From contig JAICKK010000013.1 of the NCBI GenBank assembly GCA_025927955.1, forward strand, positions 1 through 36,769: a DNA stretch of 36,769 bases, given 5' to 3'. A program made the translations under genes and the position numbers. Positions 23,838 to 35,072 of the stretch are shown here, in pieces (the first letter of the stretch is position 1; each line of letters starts with the position of its first letter). The notes beneath the pieces were generated by a model, which was given only the letters and a program-made list of their open reading frames with translations, did no database searches and was not told where the DNA came from. The DNA comes from Nocardioidaceae bacterium (GTDB lineage Bacteria > Actinomycetota > Actinomycetes > Propionibacteriales > Nocardioidaceae).

Positions 23838-25424
23838 ATGACAGGTGTGGGCGGACCCGGCGACGGGGCCCCTCCCCGACGCGTCGAGGTCCTGGCCGGG
23901 CTCTCGGTCGCGATCGACCTCGGGCTGGGACAGCCCGCAGAGCACATGGTCCGCTCGGCGACGATCGCGTGCCGGCTCTCCGACCGCCTCGGGCTGAGTC
24001 CCCAGCAGCGCGCGACGGTGTACTACGCCACCCTGGTGATGTGGATCGGGTGCCATGCCGACTCCTCGGAGTACGCCCGCTGGTTCGGAGACGACATCGC
24101 GGTCCGGCACGAGGCCTATCTGGTCGACTGGTCCGGCATGCCCTACCTGCGGTTCCTGGTCGCCAACGTCGCCAAGGGCGAACCGCTTCCCCAGCGGCTG
24201 CGGGTGTTGGGCGCGCTGTTCCGGAGCGCACGCGGGCAGCTCGCCACGCTGGTCCACTCGCACTGTGCGTCGGCAGCGACCCTCGCGCGGCACATCGGCC
24301 TTCCCGAGGAGGTAGCGACCACGCTCGCCTACACCTTCGAGCGCTACGACGGACACGGACTGCCGGCCGGCGCGTCCGGGGACCAGATCCCCATCGAGAT
24401 GAGGGTCGCCCAGCTGGCCGACGTCGCCGAGGTGCACCACCGGACCTACGGCATCGAGGCGGTCGTCGCGATGGTCAGCAGCAGGCGGGGCGGCCAGTTC
24501 GACCCGGCCGTGGCCGACGCCGCGCTGAGCGCCCCGGAGGAGCTGTTCGCGTCCTCGCCGGACAGCGACGTCTGGCAGGACGCCCTCACCCAGGCGCCCG
24601 ACCAGGAAACCCGGCTCACCGACGAGGGCCTCGATCGGCTGGTGTGCGCGATCGGCGACTTCGTCGACCTGAAGTGCCCGTTCACGCTGGGCCACTCACG
24701 CGCCGTGGCCACGCTCTCGGCCGGTGCCGGCCGGCTGCTGGGTGCGCGACCCGGGGACGTCGGCACGCTGCGTCGAGCGGGTCACCTGCACGACCTCGGC
24801 CGTCTCGGGGTCACCAACCAGGTGTGGTCCAAGGCCGGCGACCTGGGCCCCGCCGAGTGGGAGCGCGTGCGCATGCACCCCTACCTGACCGAGCGCGTCC
24901 TGGACCGGATCCCGGGGCTGGGCCCCGTGCGCACGGTCGCCCGGGCACACCACGAGCACCTCGACGGCACGGGCTACCCCCTCGGCCTCGCGGGATCGAT
25001 GCTCGGGCGCAGCGAGCGCGTCCTCGCCGCGGCGGTGGCCTACCAGTCCGCCCTGGAGCCACGCCCCTACCGCGACGCCATGACGCCGGGGCAGGCGATG
25101 GCGCGGCTGCGCGCGCGGAGCAGGTCCGGCGCGCTCGACCCCGAGTGCGTCGAGGCGGTCCTTGCCACCGCCGGGCACCCGACGACACGGCCTCGGCGCG
25201 ACGACCTGCTCACCCCGCGGGAGTGCGAGGTCCTCGCGCTGGTCTCTCGCGGGTTCACCAACCGGGAGATCGCCGACCGGCTGGTGCTGAGCGAGAAGAC
25301 GGTGCGCAACCACGTCGAGCGCACGTACACCAAGATCGGCGCGACCAACCGGGTCGGCGCGAGCCTCTACGCGCTCCAGCACGGCCTGGCGCCCCTCCTG
25401 GCCGAGACGGCCACGGGGCCGTGA
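23838..25424 (+). CDS. Tandem HD-domain (HD-GYP-like) phosphohydrolase fused to C-terminal LuxR HTH
   Basis: C-terminal HD: GHLHDLGRLG...HHEHLDGTGYPLGL; LuxR HTH LTPRECEVLALVSRGFTNREIADRLVLSEKTVRNHVERTYTKIG; degenerate N-terminal HD repeat with YDGHGLPAGASGDQIP. Confidence 0.88.
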   Translation: MTGVGGPGDGAPPRRVEVLAGLSVAIDLGLGQPAEHMVRSATIACRLSDRLGLSPQQRATVYYATLVMWIGCHADSSEYARWFGDDIAVRHEAYLVDWSGMPYLRFLVANVAKGEPLPQRLRVLGALFRSARGQLATLVHSHCASAATLARHIGLPEEVATTLAYTFERYDGHGLPAGASGDQIPIEMRVAQLADVAEVHHRTYGIEAVVAMVSSRRGGQFDPAVADAALSAPEELFASSPDSDVWQDALTQAPDQETRLTDEGLDRLVCAIGDFVDLKCPFTLGHSRAVATLSAGAGRLLGARPGDVGTLRRAGHLHDLGRLGVTNQVWSKAGDLGPAEWERVRMHPYLTERVLDRIPGLGPVRTVARAHHEHLDGTGYPLGLAGSMLGRSERVLAAAVAYQSALEPRPYRDAMTPGQAMARLRARSRSGALDPECVEAVLATAGHPTTRPRRDDLLTPRECEVLALVSRGFTNREIADRLVLSEKTVRNHVERTYTKIGATNRVGASLYALQHGLAPLLAETATGP

Positions 25425-25481
25425 CCCCGGTCGCGGCACGCGCTCGAATGACGCTCCGGCGCGCGACGTGCGTGCGACCGG

Positions 25482-26279
25482 TCAGGCGCGGGGGACAGCG
25501 CCCGACACCTCAGGCTCGCGCCGCTCGACCCGCGTCCACCCGGTCCAGCCACGCTGCGCGAGCAGGTCGCGCAGGCGCGCCACCGCGGGGTGGGCACCGT
25601 GGGCGAACGAGTCCATCAGCCGGACGAACGTCGCGTCGAGCGTGTGCTCGTCCTGCCGGTCCAGCTGCCCGATGACCGCCGCCTGCTCGAACAGCCTGCT
25701 CAGCAGGTCGGCCGTCTCGCGCAGCAGGTCCTCGTCCTCGCCGTTGTCTGCGATCCGCCCGATGAGCCGGTAGAGCCTGACGATCCTCGGGTCGGCCAGC
25801 TGGGCCACCTTGTCGGCCATGATCGCCGGGATCGCCTCCGGCCATCGGGCCGCCACCAGGATCCAGGCGTCTCGCTCGGGCTCGATGATCGCCTCCGGCA
25901 CTCCGGTGGCACGCAGCCGGTCCAGGTAGTCGAGCACCTCCTCGGGGACGGCCAGCGAGTCGCCGGAGCCGAGCTGCGCGATCCGTCGGCGGTGGTCCTG
26001 AAGCGCGCGGATCTGCGCTCGGAGCTGCCGGTCGATCCCGGCGGTGGCGGCGGCGAACGTCTCCGGGTCCGCGTCGAGCAGCTCACGGACCCGGGCGAGC
26101 GGGACGCCGGCCTCGGCCAGCGTCCGGATCCGGACGAGACGGAGGACCGCTCCCGCGTCGTAGGACCGGTAGCCGGAGGCGTCGCGCACCGGCTCCGGCA
26201 GCAGCCCCACCTGGTGGTAGTGCCGCACCGCTCGGATGGTCACGCCGGCGTACGACGCCAGCTGCCCGATCCTCAGCAT
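25482..26279 (-). CDS. MerR family transcriptional regulator
   Basis: MLRIGQLASYAGVTIRAVRHYHQVGLLPEPVRDASGYRSYDAGAVLRLVRIRTLAEAGVPLARVRELL. Confidence 0.92.
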   Translation of the reverse strand: MLRIGQLASYAGVTIRAVRHYHQVGLLPEPVRDASGYRSYDAGAVLRLVRIRTLAEAGVPLARVRELLDADPETFAAATAGIDRQLRAQIRALQDHRRRIAQLGSGDSLAVPEEVLDYLDRLRATGVPEAIIEPERDAWILVAARWPEAIPAIMADKVAQLADPRIVRLYRLIGRIADNGEDEDLLRETADLLSRLFEQAAVIGQLDRQDEHTLDATFVRLMDSFAHGAHPAVARLRDLLAQRGWTGWTRVERREPEVSGAVPRA

Positions 26280-26309
26280 GCCCTCAGCCTGCACCATGGC
26301 TCGACCTCG

Positions 26310-27083
26310 TCACGAGATCGTGCGGCGGTAGACGACCAGCGCGCAGGCGTACGCGACCGCGAGGATGCCGACACACCAGGCGAGGGCGACCCAGAGGTCG
26401 GAGCCGACGGGCTGCCCGGCGAACAGGGTGCGGATGGCCTCGACGATGGAGGTCACCGGCTGGTGCCGGGCGAACGCCCGCACCGGGCCGGGCATGCTGT
26501 CGGTGGGCACGAACGCCGAGCTGATGAACGGCAGGAGGATGAGCGGGTAGGAGAACGCGCTCGCGCCGTCCACGGACCGCGCGGTCAGCCCGGGGATGAC
26601 GGCCAGCCACGTCAGGGCCAGCGTGAACAGGGCCACGACGCCCGTGACACCGAGCCAGGCCAGCACCCCCGCACCCGAGCGGAAGCCCATGAGGAGGGCG
26701 ACCAGCGTCACGACCACGACCGAGACCAGGTTGGCGACCAGCGAGGTCAGCACGTGTGCCCACAGCACGGACGAGCGGGCGATCGGCATGGACTGGAACC
26801 GCTCGAAGATGCCGCCCCTCAGGTCGAGGAAGATCCGGTAGGCGGTGTAGGAGACGCCCGACGCCACGGTGATGAGCAGGATGCCGGGCAGCAGGTAGGT
26901 CACGTACGAGCCGGTCCCCGTCTGGATGGCTCCCCCGAGCACGTAGACGAACAGGAGCATGAACGCGATCGGCATGATCGCGGTCGTGATGATCGTGTCG
27001 GGGCTGCGGCCGATGTGACGCAGCGAGCGTCCGAGAAGGACGGCGGTGTCGGCGGCGAAGTGCCTGGTCATCGTCGTCCTCAC
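26310..27083 (-). CDS. ABC-2 type transporter permease
   Basis: 257 aa, DrrB-like: SLRHIGRSPDTIITTAIMPIAFMLLFVYVLGGAIQTGTGSYVTYLLPGILLITVASGVSYTAYRIFLD. Confidence 0.9.
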   Translation of the reverse strand: MRTTMTRHFAADTAVLLGRSLRHIGRSPDTIITTAIMPIAFMLLFVYVLGGAIQTGTGSYVTYLLPGILLITVASGVSYTAYRIFLDLRGGIFERFQSMPIARSSVLWAHVLTSLVANLVSVVVVTLVALLMGFRSGAGVLAWLGVTGVVALFTLALTWLAVIPGLTARSVDGASAFSYPLILLPFISSAFVPTDSMPGPVRAFARHQPVTSIVEAIRTLFAGQPVGSDLWVALAWCVGILAVAYACALVVYRRTIS

Positions 27084-27892
27084 CTGCCCGCCGCAGTGCT
27101 CGTCGTGCCCTCGTCGGCGACGAGGGCGAGGAAGACGTCCTCGAGGGTCGCCTGCTTCTCGACGTACTCGACCCGGGCGGGTGGCAGCAGCCGCTTGAGC
27201 TCGGCGAGGGTGCCGTCGACGATGACCCGGCCTTCGTGCAGGATCGCGATCCGGTCGGCCAGGTGCTCGGCCTCGTCGAGGTCCTGCGTGGTGAGCAGCA
27301 CCGTCGTCCCTCGCTCGGCGAGGTCCCTGACCGCCTGCCAGACCTCCAGGCGCGCGTGCGGGTCCAGCCCCGTGGTCGGCTCGTCGAGGAAGATCACCGG
27401 CGGGCTCCCGACCAGGCTCATGGCGATGTCGAGACGCCGACGCATGCCACCGGAGTACGTCGCCACCCTTCGCGCGCTCGCGTCGGTCAGCGAGAAGCGG
27501 TCAAGCAGACGCTCGGCGGTCCGTCCCGGGTCCCTCAGGTGTCTCAGCCGGGCGACGAGGACCAGGTTCTCCCGCCCGGTGAGGATCTCGTCGACCGCCG
27601 CGAACTGGCCGGTGAGGCTGATCGACTCCCGGACGTCGGCGGCCTGCGTGGTGACGTCGAAGCCGTTGACGACGGCCGTGCCCGCGTCCGCCCTCAGCAG
27701 CGTGGACAGGACTCGTACGACGGTCGTCTTGCCCGCCCCGTTGGAGCCGAGCAGGGCGAGGACGCCGCCCCGGGGCACCTCGAAGTCCACGCCGCGCAGC
27801 ACGCGAAGCGCCCCGTACGACTTCTCCAGGCCCTGCACGCGGATCGCAGGCTCGCGGACCCGCTCGGTCCGCAGGTGGCGGTCGATGCTCAT
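27080..27892 (-). CDS. ABC transporter ATP-binding protein (DrrA-like)
   Basis: Walker A GSNGAGKTTVV, signature YSGGMRRRLDIAMSL, Walker B VIFLDEPTTGLDPHAR. Confidence 0.93.
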   Translation of the reverse strand: MSIDRHLRTERVREPAIRVQGLEKSYGALRVLRGVDFEVPRGGVLALLGSNGAGKTTVVRVLSTLLRADAGTAVVNGFDVTTQAADVRESISLTGQFAAVDEILTGRENLVLVARLRHLRDPGRTAERLLDRFSLTDASARRVATYSGGMRRRLDIAMSLVGSPPVIFLDEPTTGLDPHARLEVWQAVRDLAERGTTVLLTTQDLDEAEHLADRIAILHEGRVIVDGTLAELKRLLPPARVEYVEKQATLEDVFLALVADEGTTSTAAGR

Positions 27893-27909
27893 GGTGCCAG
27901 CGTGCAGGG

Positions 27910-27930
27910 TTGACGCTGCGTCAAGGTCAA
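27910..27930 (-). promoter_or_regulatory. Probable MerR operator upstream of the ABC operon
   Basis: Perfect dyad TTGACG-CTG-CGTCAA (27910-27924) with flanking GGTCAA; on the minus strand TTGACCTTGACGCAGCGTCAA. Confidence 0.6.
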
Positions 27931-28075
27931 GTCGACGCCCGGACGGTCGGGACCCTCAGCCTCGGCCGCCGGCGACACCCTACGAGCATGCACTTGCCGC
28001 AGAGCGCGAGCGGTCACCGCACGCCCCAGGAGCGGATGTGAGCGACCGATCCGAGCGCAAGCCGCGGGTGAGGAG

Positions 28076-30120
<2,045 letters not shown>

Positions 30121-30219
30121 AGGCAGGGACCCGATGGGCCGGCCGGGGCGTGCTCAGCCGCTCCGCTGCGCCACGAGCGACCAGATGGCCTCGGCGCCCG
30201 GCGTGTCGAGCCCGGCGCA

Positions 30220-30495
30220 CTACTCGTGCGGCGCAGCCTTGTCGTCGACGAGGTTGCCGGCGTGCCCCGCGTGCGGGCCGTTGGGGTAGTACTTGAAGCA
30301 GATGACCCCGTTGCCGTTGGTGTCGACCACGGGGAAGATCGCCTGTGCAGCAGGGTCGAACGCGAGCCCGTCATACGTGTAGGCGCCGTAGCTCTTCGTG
30401 CACGTGCCGGTCGGAGGTGCTGCCGTCGCCGGTGCAACGAGGACCATCGAGACCAGGGTTGTGGTGCCGAGAACGGCCAGGGTGGTTCTGTTCAT
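30220..30495 (-). CDS. Small secreted protein with EF-hand-like DTNGNG motif
   Basis: 91 aa; signal peptide MNRTTLAVLGTTTLVSMVLVAPATAA; AFPVVDTNGNGVICFKYYPNGP-like mature part; GGAAGGAA RBS region. Confidence 0.75.
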   Translation of the reverse strand: MNRTTLAVLGTTTLVSMVLVAPATAAPPTGTCTKSYGAYTYDGLAFDPAAQAIFPVVDTNGNGVICFKYYPNGPHAGHAGNLVDDKAAPHE

Positions 30496-30725
30496 GTCGG
30501 GTTCCTTCCTCGCCCCCACAGTGAGCCGGGGCCGAGGTGGGCGCCATAGCCCGGGCTGACCATTGTCCGGGTGCAGGCGTGACGAACCCGACCATGCGAG
30601 CAGTGCGCCCCGCTGAGCCGGCCAGACCTCGACAGGGGCGAGGTGCCGGCCGCGAGAGGCAGCGAGGGTCACCACTGTCGGGCCCACCACAGGCACCGGG
30701 TCACGGATGGGCTGTGCCGACACGG

Positions 30726-31154
30726 TCAGAACAGCGTGCCGCGGATCTCCTTGCTGCGGCCCACGAACGTCGCCACGACCGTCTCGTCGCGACGCACCGT
30801 GACCTCGTACACCCCGTCGCGACCCTCCCGGCTGCGCTCCTCGGCCGTCGCGACCAGCAGGTCCCCGAGCCGGGTGGGGGCCAGGAACCGGATCTCGCAC
30901 GACGCCGCGACGGTGCTGCGGTTGTAGGAGTTGCAGGCGACCGCGAACGCCGAGTCCGCCAGTGCGAATGTCAGCCCGCCGTGGCCGGTCCCGTGCCCGT
31001 TGACCATGTCGTCCCGGACCGTCATGGTCACCGTCGCCCGACCCGGCGCGACCTCCGCGACCCGCATGCCCAGACCGCGGCTGGCCCGGTCCCCGGCCCA
31101 CATCGCCTCGGCTGAGCGCCGGGCCACCTCCTCGGGCGACAGCGCGTCGCTCAC
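30726..31154 (-). CDS. PaaI-type hotdog-fold acyl-CoA thioesterase
   Basis: MRVAEVAPGRATVTMTVRDDMVNGHGTGHGGLTFALADSAFAVACNSYN. Confidence 0.85.
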   Translation of the reverse strand: MSDALSPEEVARRSAEAMWAGDRASRGLGMRVAEVAPGRATVTMTVRDDMVNGHGTGHGGLTFALADSAFAVACNSYNRSTVAASCEIRFLAPTRLGDLLVATAEERSREGRDGVYEVTVRRDETVVATFVGRSKEIRGTLF

Positions 31155-31636
31155 AGCGCCTTCTCGCGCATGGACACCAGGTGGTGCTCGTCGCCGGTGC
31201 GGCCCACCTCGACGTACCCGCGAGCGGCATGGAAGGCGAGCGACGCGTCGTTGCGCGGCACCAGGTTGACCTCGAGCGAGAGCCTCCCGTACGGCGCCGC
31301 GACCCGCTCGATCTCGTCGTAGACGAAGCCGCCGAGGCCCTTGCGGCGGAAGCTCTCGTGCAGCACGATCCGGTCGAGGTAGTAGAAGCTGCCGTGCCGC
31401 TGGTGACGCCGGGCGAACCAGCGGTAGTTGTCCGAGTCGTACGACGAGCCCGGGGCGAAGGTCATCACGAACCCCGCGAACGCACCGTCGACGTCGAGGA
31501 CGTCGAAGCGGTCGACGAGCCCGCGGAGCTCCTGCAGACGGGTCTCGTCCATCGGGGCGAGCATCTCGACGTTGGCGTCGTTGAGGGTCAGCACCTCGGC
31601 GACGTCGGTGTCGCGGAGCGGTCGCAGGTCGGGCAC
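31151..31636 (-). CDS. GNAT family N-acetyltransferase
   Basis: LRPLRDTDVAEVLTLNDANVEML...YLDRIVLHESFRRKGLGGFVYDEIERVAAPYGRLSLEVNLVPRNDASLAFHAARGYVEVG. Confidence 0.9.
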   Translation of the reverse strand: MPDLRPLRDTDVAEVLTLNDANVEMLAPMDETRLQELRGLVDRFDVLDVDGAFAGFVMTFAPGSSYDSDNYRWFARRHQRHGSFYYLDRIVLHESFRRKGLGGFVYDEIERVAAPYGRLSLEVNLVPRNDASLAFHAARGYVEVGRTGDEHHLVSMREKAL

Positions 31637-31743
31637 GGCGGTCAGCCTAGTGCCGCGGTGCCAGCCAGGCGGTGCCGCGGGAGGCGGCCCCCGCGTCCGA
31701 CCCGGACCTCGGCGTCACCGACCCTCCCCGCCGTCGCGGCAGG

Positions 31744-33057
31744 TCACCGCCAGCTCATCGGCAGCCGCTTGACCCCCCGCTGGAACGACGACTGCAGCAG
31801 TGCCGGCTCCCCGGCCGCCTCGAGCCACGTCGTGCGGCGCAGCAGCTCGGTGAGCATGGCGCGCATCTGCACGCGCGCCAGGTGCGCGCCCACGCACAGG
31901 TGAGGACCGTGCCCGAAGGCGAGGTGGCTGCGACTGCTGCGGCCCACCCGGAAGGAGCCGGGGTCGTCGAAGACCCGGGGGTCGCGGTTGGCGGACAGGA
32001 AGCTGACGACCACCTTCTCGCCCCGGGCCACCGGCTGCCCGTTGACCTCGCAGCCTCGGGTGGCGGTCCGCCGGAACACCATCACGGGCGTCCACCATCG
32101 CAGCATCTCCTCGACCGCCGGCGCCACCAGGCCCGGCTCCGCCCGGAGGCGCCGCTGGGCCTCGGGGTGGCTCAGCAGCGCGTGCATGCCGCCGGGGAGC
32201 CCGTTGCGCAGCGTCTCGTTGCCGGCGACGGCGAAGAGCCAGAACATGTTCTCGAACTCCTCGACGCCGACCGCGTCGCCCTGGGCCAGCACCGTCGACA
32301 TGACGTCCTCGCCCGGGTGCTGCTGCCGGTGCCGAGCCAGGTGGTGCGCGTAGGCGTACAGGTCCGGCATCCCCGCGCGCGACCTCGGGTCCGGCATCCG
32401 TCCGGCCTCGTCCGGTCCCGGGCGTACGGCGAGCGCGGCCCGTGCCATCTCGGTGCCCGAGGCGCCGTCGAAGACCGCGCTGGTGGCGTAGTCCGGGTCC
32501 TGGAAGCCGATCACCCGGTTCGACCAGTCGAACAGGAGCATCCGGTCCTGTGCCGGCACGCCGAGCACGTCGGCCAGCGTGAGCAGCGGCAGGTCGGCGG
32601 CGACGTCCCTGGCGAAGTCGAGGACCTGACCGGGCGAGGACAGGGCCCGGTCCAGAATGTCGCGGACGTGTCCGCGGATCTGCTCCTCGAGCCGGGCCAC
32701 GGCCCGCACGGTGAAGGAGCGCTGGATCGGCCTGCGCAGCCGCGAGTGCTCCGGGTCGTCCATGTTGAGCATCATCTGGCGCACGTAGGCGAGGTCCTCC
32801 CCGCTGGCCGGGTCGCGGACCTGCGTGGCTCCCAGGGAGGAGGAGAACGTGTCCGCGTCGCGCAGCACCGCCTTGACGTCCGCATGGCGCAGGACCAGCC
32901 AGTAGCCCGGGCCGCCGCCGTAGCCGGGTGTCGGTGGCTCCTCGACCCACGCCACCCCCGGGTCCTGCTCGCGGAGCCGGTCCAGGACGTCGAGCGGGGC
33001 GCCCTCGACGTACGTCGCGGGGTCGTGGACGACCTCGGTCCCCGGTGTGCCCCTCAC
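31744..33057 (-). CDS. Cytochrome P450
   Basis: Heme ligand loop FGHGPHLCVGAHLARVQ; I-helix AVAGNETLRN; 437 aa, GTGA overlap with upstream hydrolase. Confidence 0.92.
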   Translation of the reverse strand: MRGTPGTEVVHDPATYVEGAPLDVLDRLREQDPGVAWVEEPPTPGYGGGPGYWLVLRHADVKAVLRDADTFSSSLGATQVRDPASGEDLAYVRQMMLNMDDPEHSRLRRPIQRSFTVRAVARLEEQIRGHVRDILDRALSSPGQVLDFARDVAADLPLLTLADVLGVPAQDRMLLFDWSNRVIGFQDPDYATSAVFDGASGTEMARAALAVRPGPDEAGRMPDPRSRAGMPDLYAYAHHLARHRQQHPGEDVMSTVLAQGDAVGVEEFENMFWLFAVAGNETLRNGLPGGMHALLSHPEAQRRLRAEPGLVAPAVEEMLRWWTPVMVFRRTATRGCEVNGQPVARGEKVVVSFLSANRDPRVFDDPGSFRVGRSSRSHLAFGHGPHLCVGAHLARVQMRAMLTELLRRTTWLEAAGEPALLQSSFQRGVKRLPMSWR

Positions 33058-33803
33058 TTGTCGGAGAGGAAGGCCTCGACCTGGGTCGCCAGCCGGACGG
33101 GTGCCTCGTGCATCGGGTAGTGGCCGCAGGACGCCAGCTCGACCAGGGTGACGTTCGGGTAGATCTGCATCCAGCTCTGCCGCATGGCGTCCGCCGACAT
33201 GGCGGGGTCGGTCTCGCCCACGATGCAGGCGATGGGCGTCTCCGGCCGGCCGACCTCGGCCAGGTAGTCGTCGCCGACCCACGACCGGACCGCGCCCGCG
33301 GTCGCCGCCTCGGTGGAGGCGGACCGGGAGAACGCCACCATGTCGTCGAGCCACGCCCCGGAGCTGCGCCCGCCGGTGGTGAGGTCGATGATCGCGCGCC
33401 GGTTCCGGTCGTGCTCGGGAGCACCGAAGAAGAGGTCGCGCCCGTCCTCGTCGAGCGGGACCGGAGCCGGTGGCACCGGCGAGATCCCGACCAGGGCACG
33501 CACCCGGTCGCCGGCCTGGGCCAGCAGGGAGGCCGCCGCCTTGCCGCCCATCGAGTGCCCGACGACGGAGAACCGGTCCAGGCCGAGCCAGTCGGCCACG
33601 GCCAGGGCGTCGGTGGCGTACTCGCGCATGGTGTACTCGCCGGTCTCGTCGCGACGCTCGCCGTACCCGCGCATCTCGGGGAACACGTAGGTGAACCTGC
33701 TCCTGTCGACGACCTCCGGCAGGTAGCCCCAGCCGTCCGCGGACCCGAACCAGCCGTGCAGGCAGACCACCGCGTGGTCGCCCTCGCCGACGCTCTTCAC
33801 CAT
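33054..33803 (-). CDS. Alpha/beta fold hydrolase
   Basis: CLHGWFGSADGW, VVGHSMGGKAA, PNVTLVELASCGHYPMHEAPVRLATQVEAFL. Confidence 0.9.
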   Translation of the reverse strand: MVKSVGEGDHAVVCLHGWFGSADGWGYLPEVVDRSRFTYVFPEMRGYGERRDETGEYTMREYATDALAVADWLGLDRFSVVGHSMGGKAAASLLAQAGDRVRALVGISPVPPAPVPLDEDGRDLFFGAPEHDRNRRAIIDLTTGGRSSGAWLDDMVAFSRSASTEAATAGAVRSWVGDDYLAEVGRPETPIACIVGETDPAMSADAMRQSWMQIYPNVTLVELASCGHYPMHEAPVRLATQVEAFLSDK

Positions 33804-33862
33804 GCCAGCACACCTCCTGTTCGGCCGCCTCGACGCGAGAGGGCCGGTCGCGGAAGCACCTG

Positions 33863-33923
33863 TCTACACCCGACCCCGCCGACCCGGCGCGTCTGCACCC
33901 CTCGACCCCGCCGAGCCGGCGCA
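33863..33923 (+). repeat. Imperfect tandem repeat (two units, about 30 bp) upstream of the hydrolase-P450 operon
   Basis: TCTACACCCGACCCCGCCGACCCGGCGCG / TCTGCACCCCTCGACCCCGCCGAGCCGGCGCA. Confidence 0.5.
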
Positions 33924-33958
33924 CATGCACCGGAGCACCGGCCGGCACCGGGCCGCAG

Positions 33959-34315
33959 TCAGCTCAGGCAGAGGCAGAAGGGGTGCCCCGCCGGGTCGAG
34001 GAGCACCCGGAACGTCGTGCCGGGCTGGTGCTCGTGCTTGGTGGCCCCGAGGTCGAGCACCGCCGCCTCGGCGGCATCGAGGTCGTCGACGACCACGTCG
34101 AGATGCATCTGCTGGGGCGCCTCCTGGCTCGGCCAGGTGGGCGGGGTGAAGTCGTCGACCTTCTGGAAGGAGATGCACTGACCGTAGTCCGCGCGGATGT
34201 CGACCCAGTCGGAGCCGGGCTCCACCTTCCAGTCCAGCATGGTGCCGTAGAAGCTCGCGAGAGCGTCCGGGTCGGGACAGTCGATGACGATGCTCGGGAA
34301 GCGTGCGATAGCCAT
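33959..34315 (-). CDS. VOC family (glyoxalase-like) protein
   Basis: MAIARFPSIVIDCPDPDALASFYGTMLDWKVEPGSDWVDIR...LDPAGHPFCLCLS. Confidence 0.9.
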   Translation of the reverse strand: MAIARFPSIVIDCPDPDALASFYGTMLDWKVEPGSDWVDIRADYGQCISFQKVDDFTPPTWPSQEAPQQMHLDVVVDDLDAAEAAVLDLGATKHEHQPGTTFRVLLDPAGHPFCLCLS

Positions 34316-34457
34316 GCCGGCACCGTACGGGCGGTTGCGGACGATCGACGTCCGGATGGCCGGGCGAGCCGTTCGCCGCCGGGCCCTTCTTGTCAGGCCG
34401 CGCCGGTCCCCGGCAGACTGACGTCCGGCACGGGGACCGTGGAACGGAGGCGGGCGG

Positions 34458-35048
34458 ATGGTCGAGCTGGCGAGGCTGACCGGCGCCTGCTCGGCCGTCG
34501 GTGGCGCCGCACTGTCGGCGGCCTGCCTCGTCCACAACTCGCTCCCCCAGGGTTGCATCGACGCGGGGTGTGAGAGCCGCGTCATGCGCGGCTCCTCGCC
34601 GGCGGACCTGGTGCTGTTCGCGGTCGCCGGCCTCATGCTCGCCGTCAGCGGCGTCGGTCTCCTCCTGCTGACCCGCCGCAAGCGAGGCGGCCGAGGTGCG
34701 ATGGTGGCGACCGCCGGGATCGCGGGTGCAGCCGGGCTGGTGCTGTTGCTGGCGGCTGCAGTCGTGTCCACGTTCGTCGACAACAACTGGGAGGGGATGC
34801 CCGGTCTGGTCGTCCCCGGGGTCGCGCTGCTGGCCCTGGGCCTGGTCCTCGTGGCCGTCGTCGTCATCCGCGCCCGCGTCCTGCCGACGCCGCTGTCGGC
34901 GCTCCTGCTGGCCACCGTGGTGACGCTGCCGTTCGCGAACGAGCAGACCTCGCGGATCCTGCTCGCCGTTCCCTTCGGGCTGACCTGGCTCGGCGCAGGT
35001 GTGCTGCTGCTGCGCTCGAGCGAGGACGGGACGGCGGCTCTCGCCTAG
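34458..35048 (+). CDS. Multi-TM membrane protein of unknown function
   Basis: 196 aa, hydrophobic segments, CIDAGCESR segment. Confidence 0.7.
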   Translation: MVELARLTGACSAVGGAALSAACLVHNSLPQGCIDAGCESRVMRGSSPADLVLFAVAGLMLAVSGVGLLLLTRRKRGGRGAMVATAGIAGAAGLVLLLAAAVVSTFVDNNWEGMPGLVVPGVALLALGLVLVAVVVIRARVLPTPLSALLLATVVTLPFANEQTSRILLAVPFGLTWLGAGVLLLRSSEDGTAALA

Positions 35049-35072
35049 CGCCTCGGCTCTAGGCTCGTCCTC

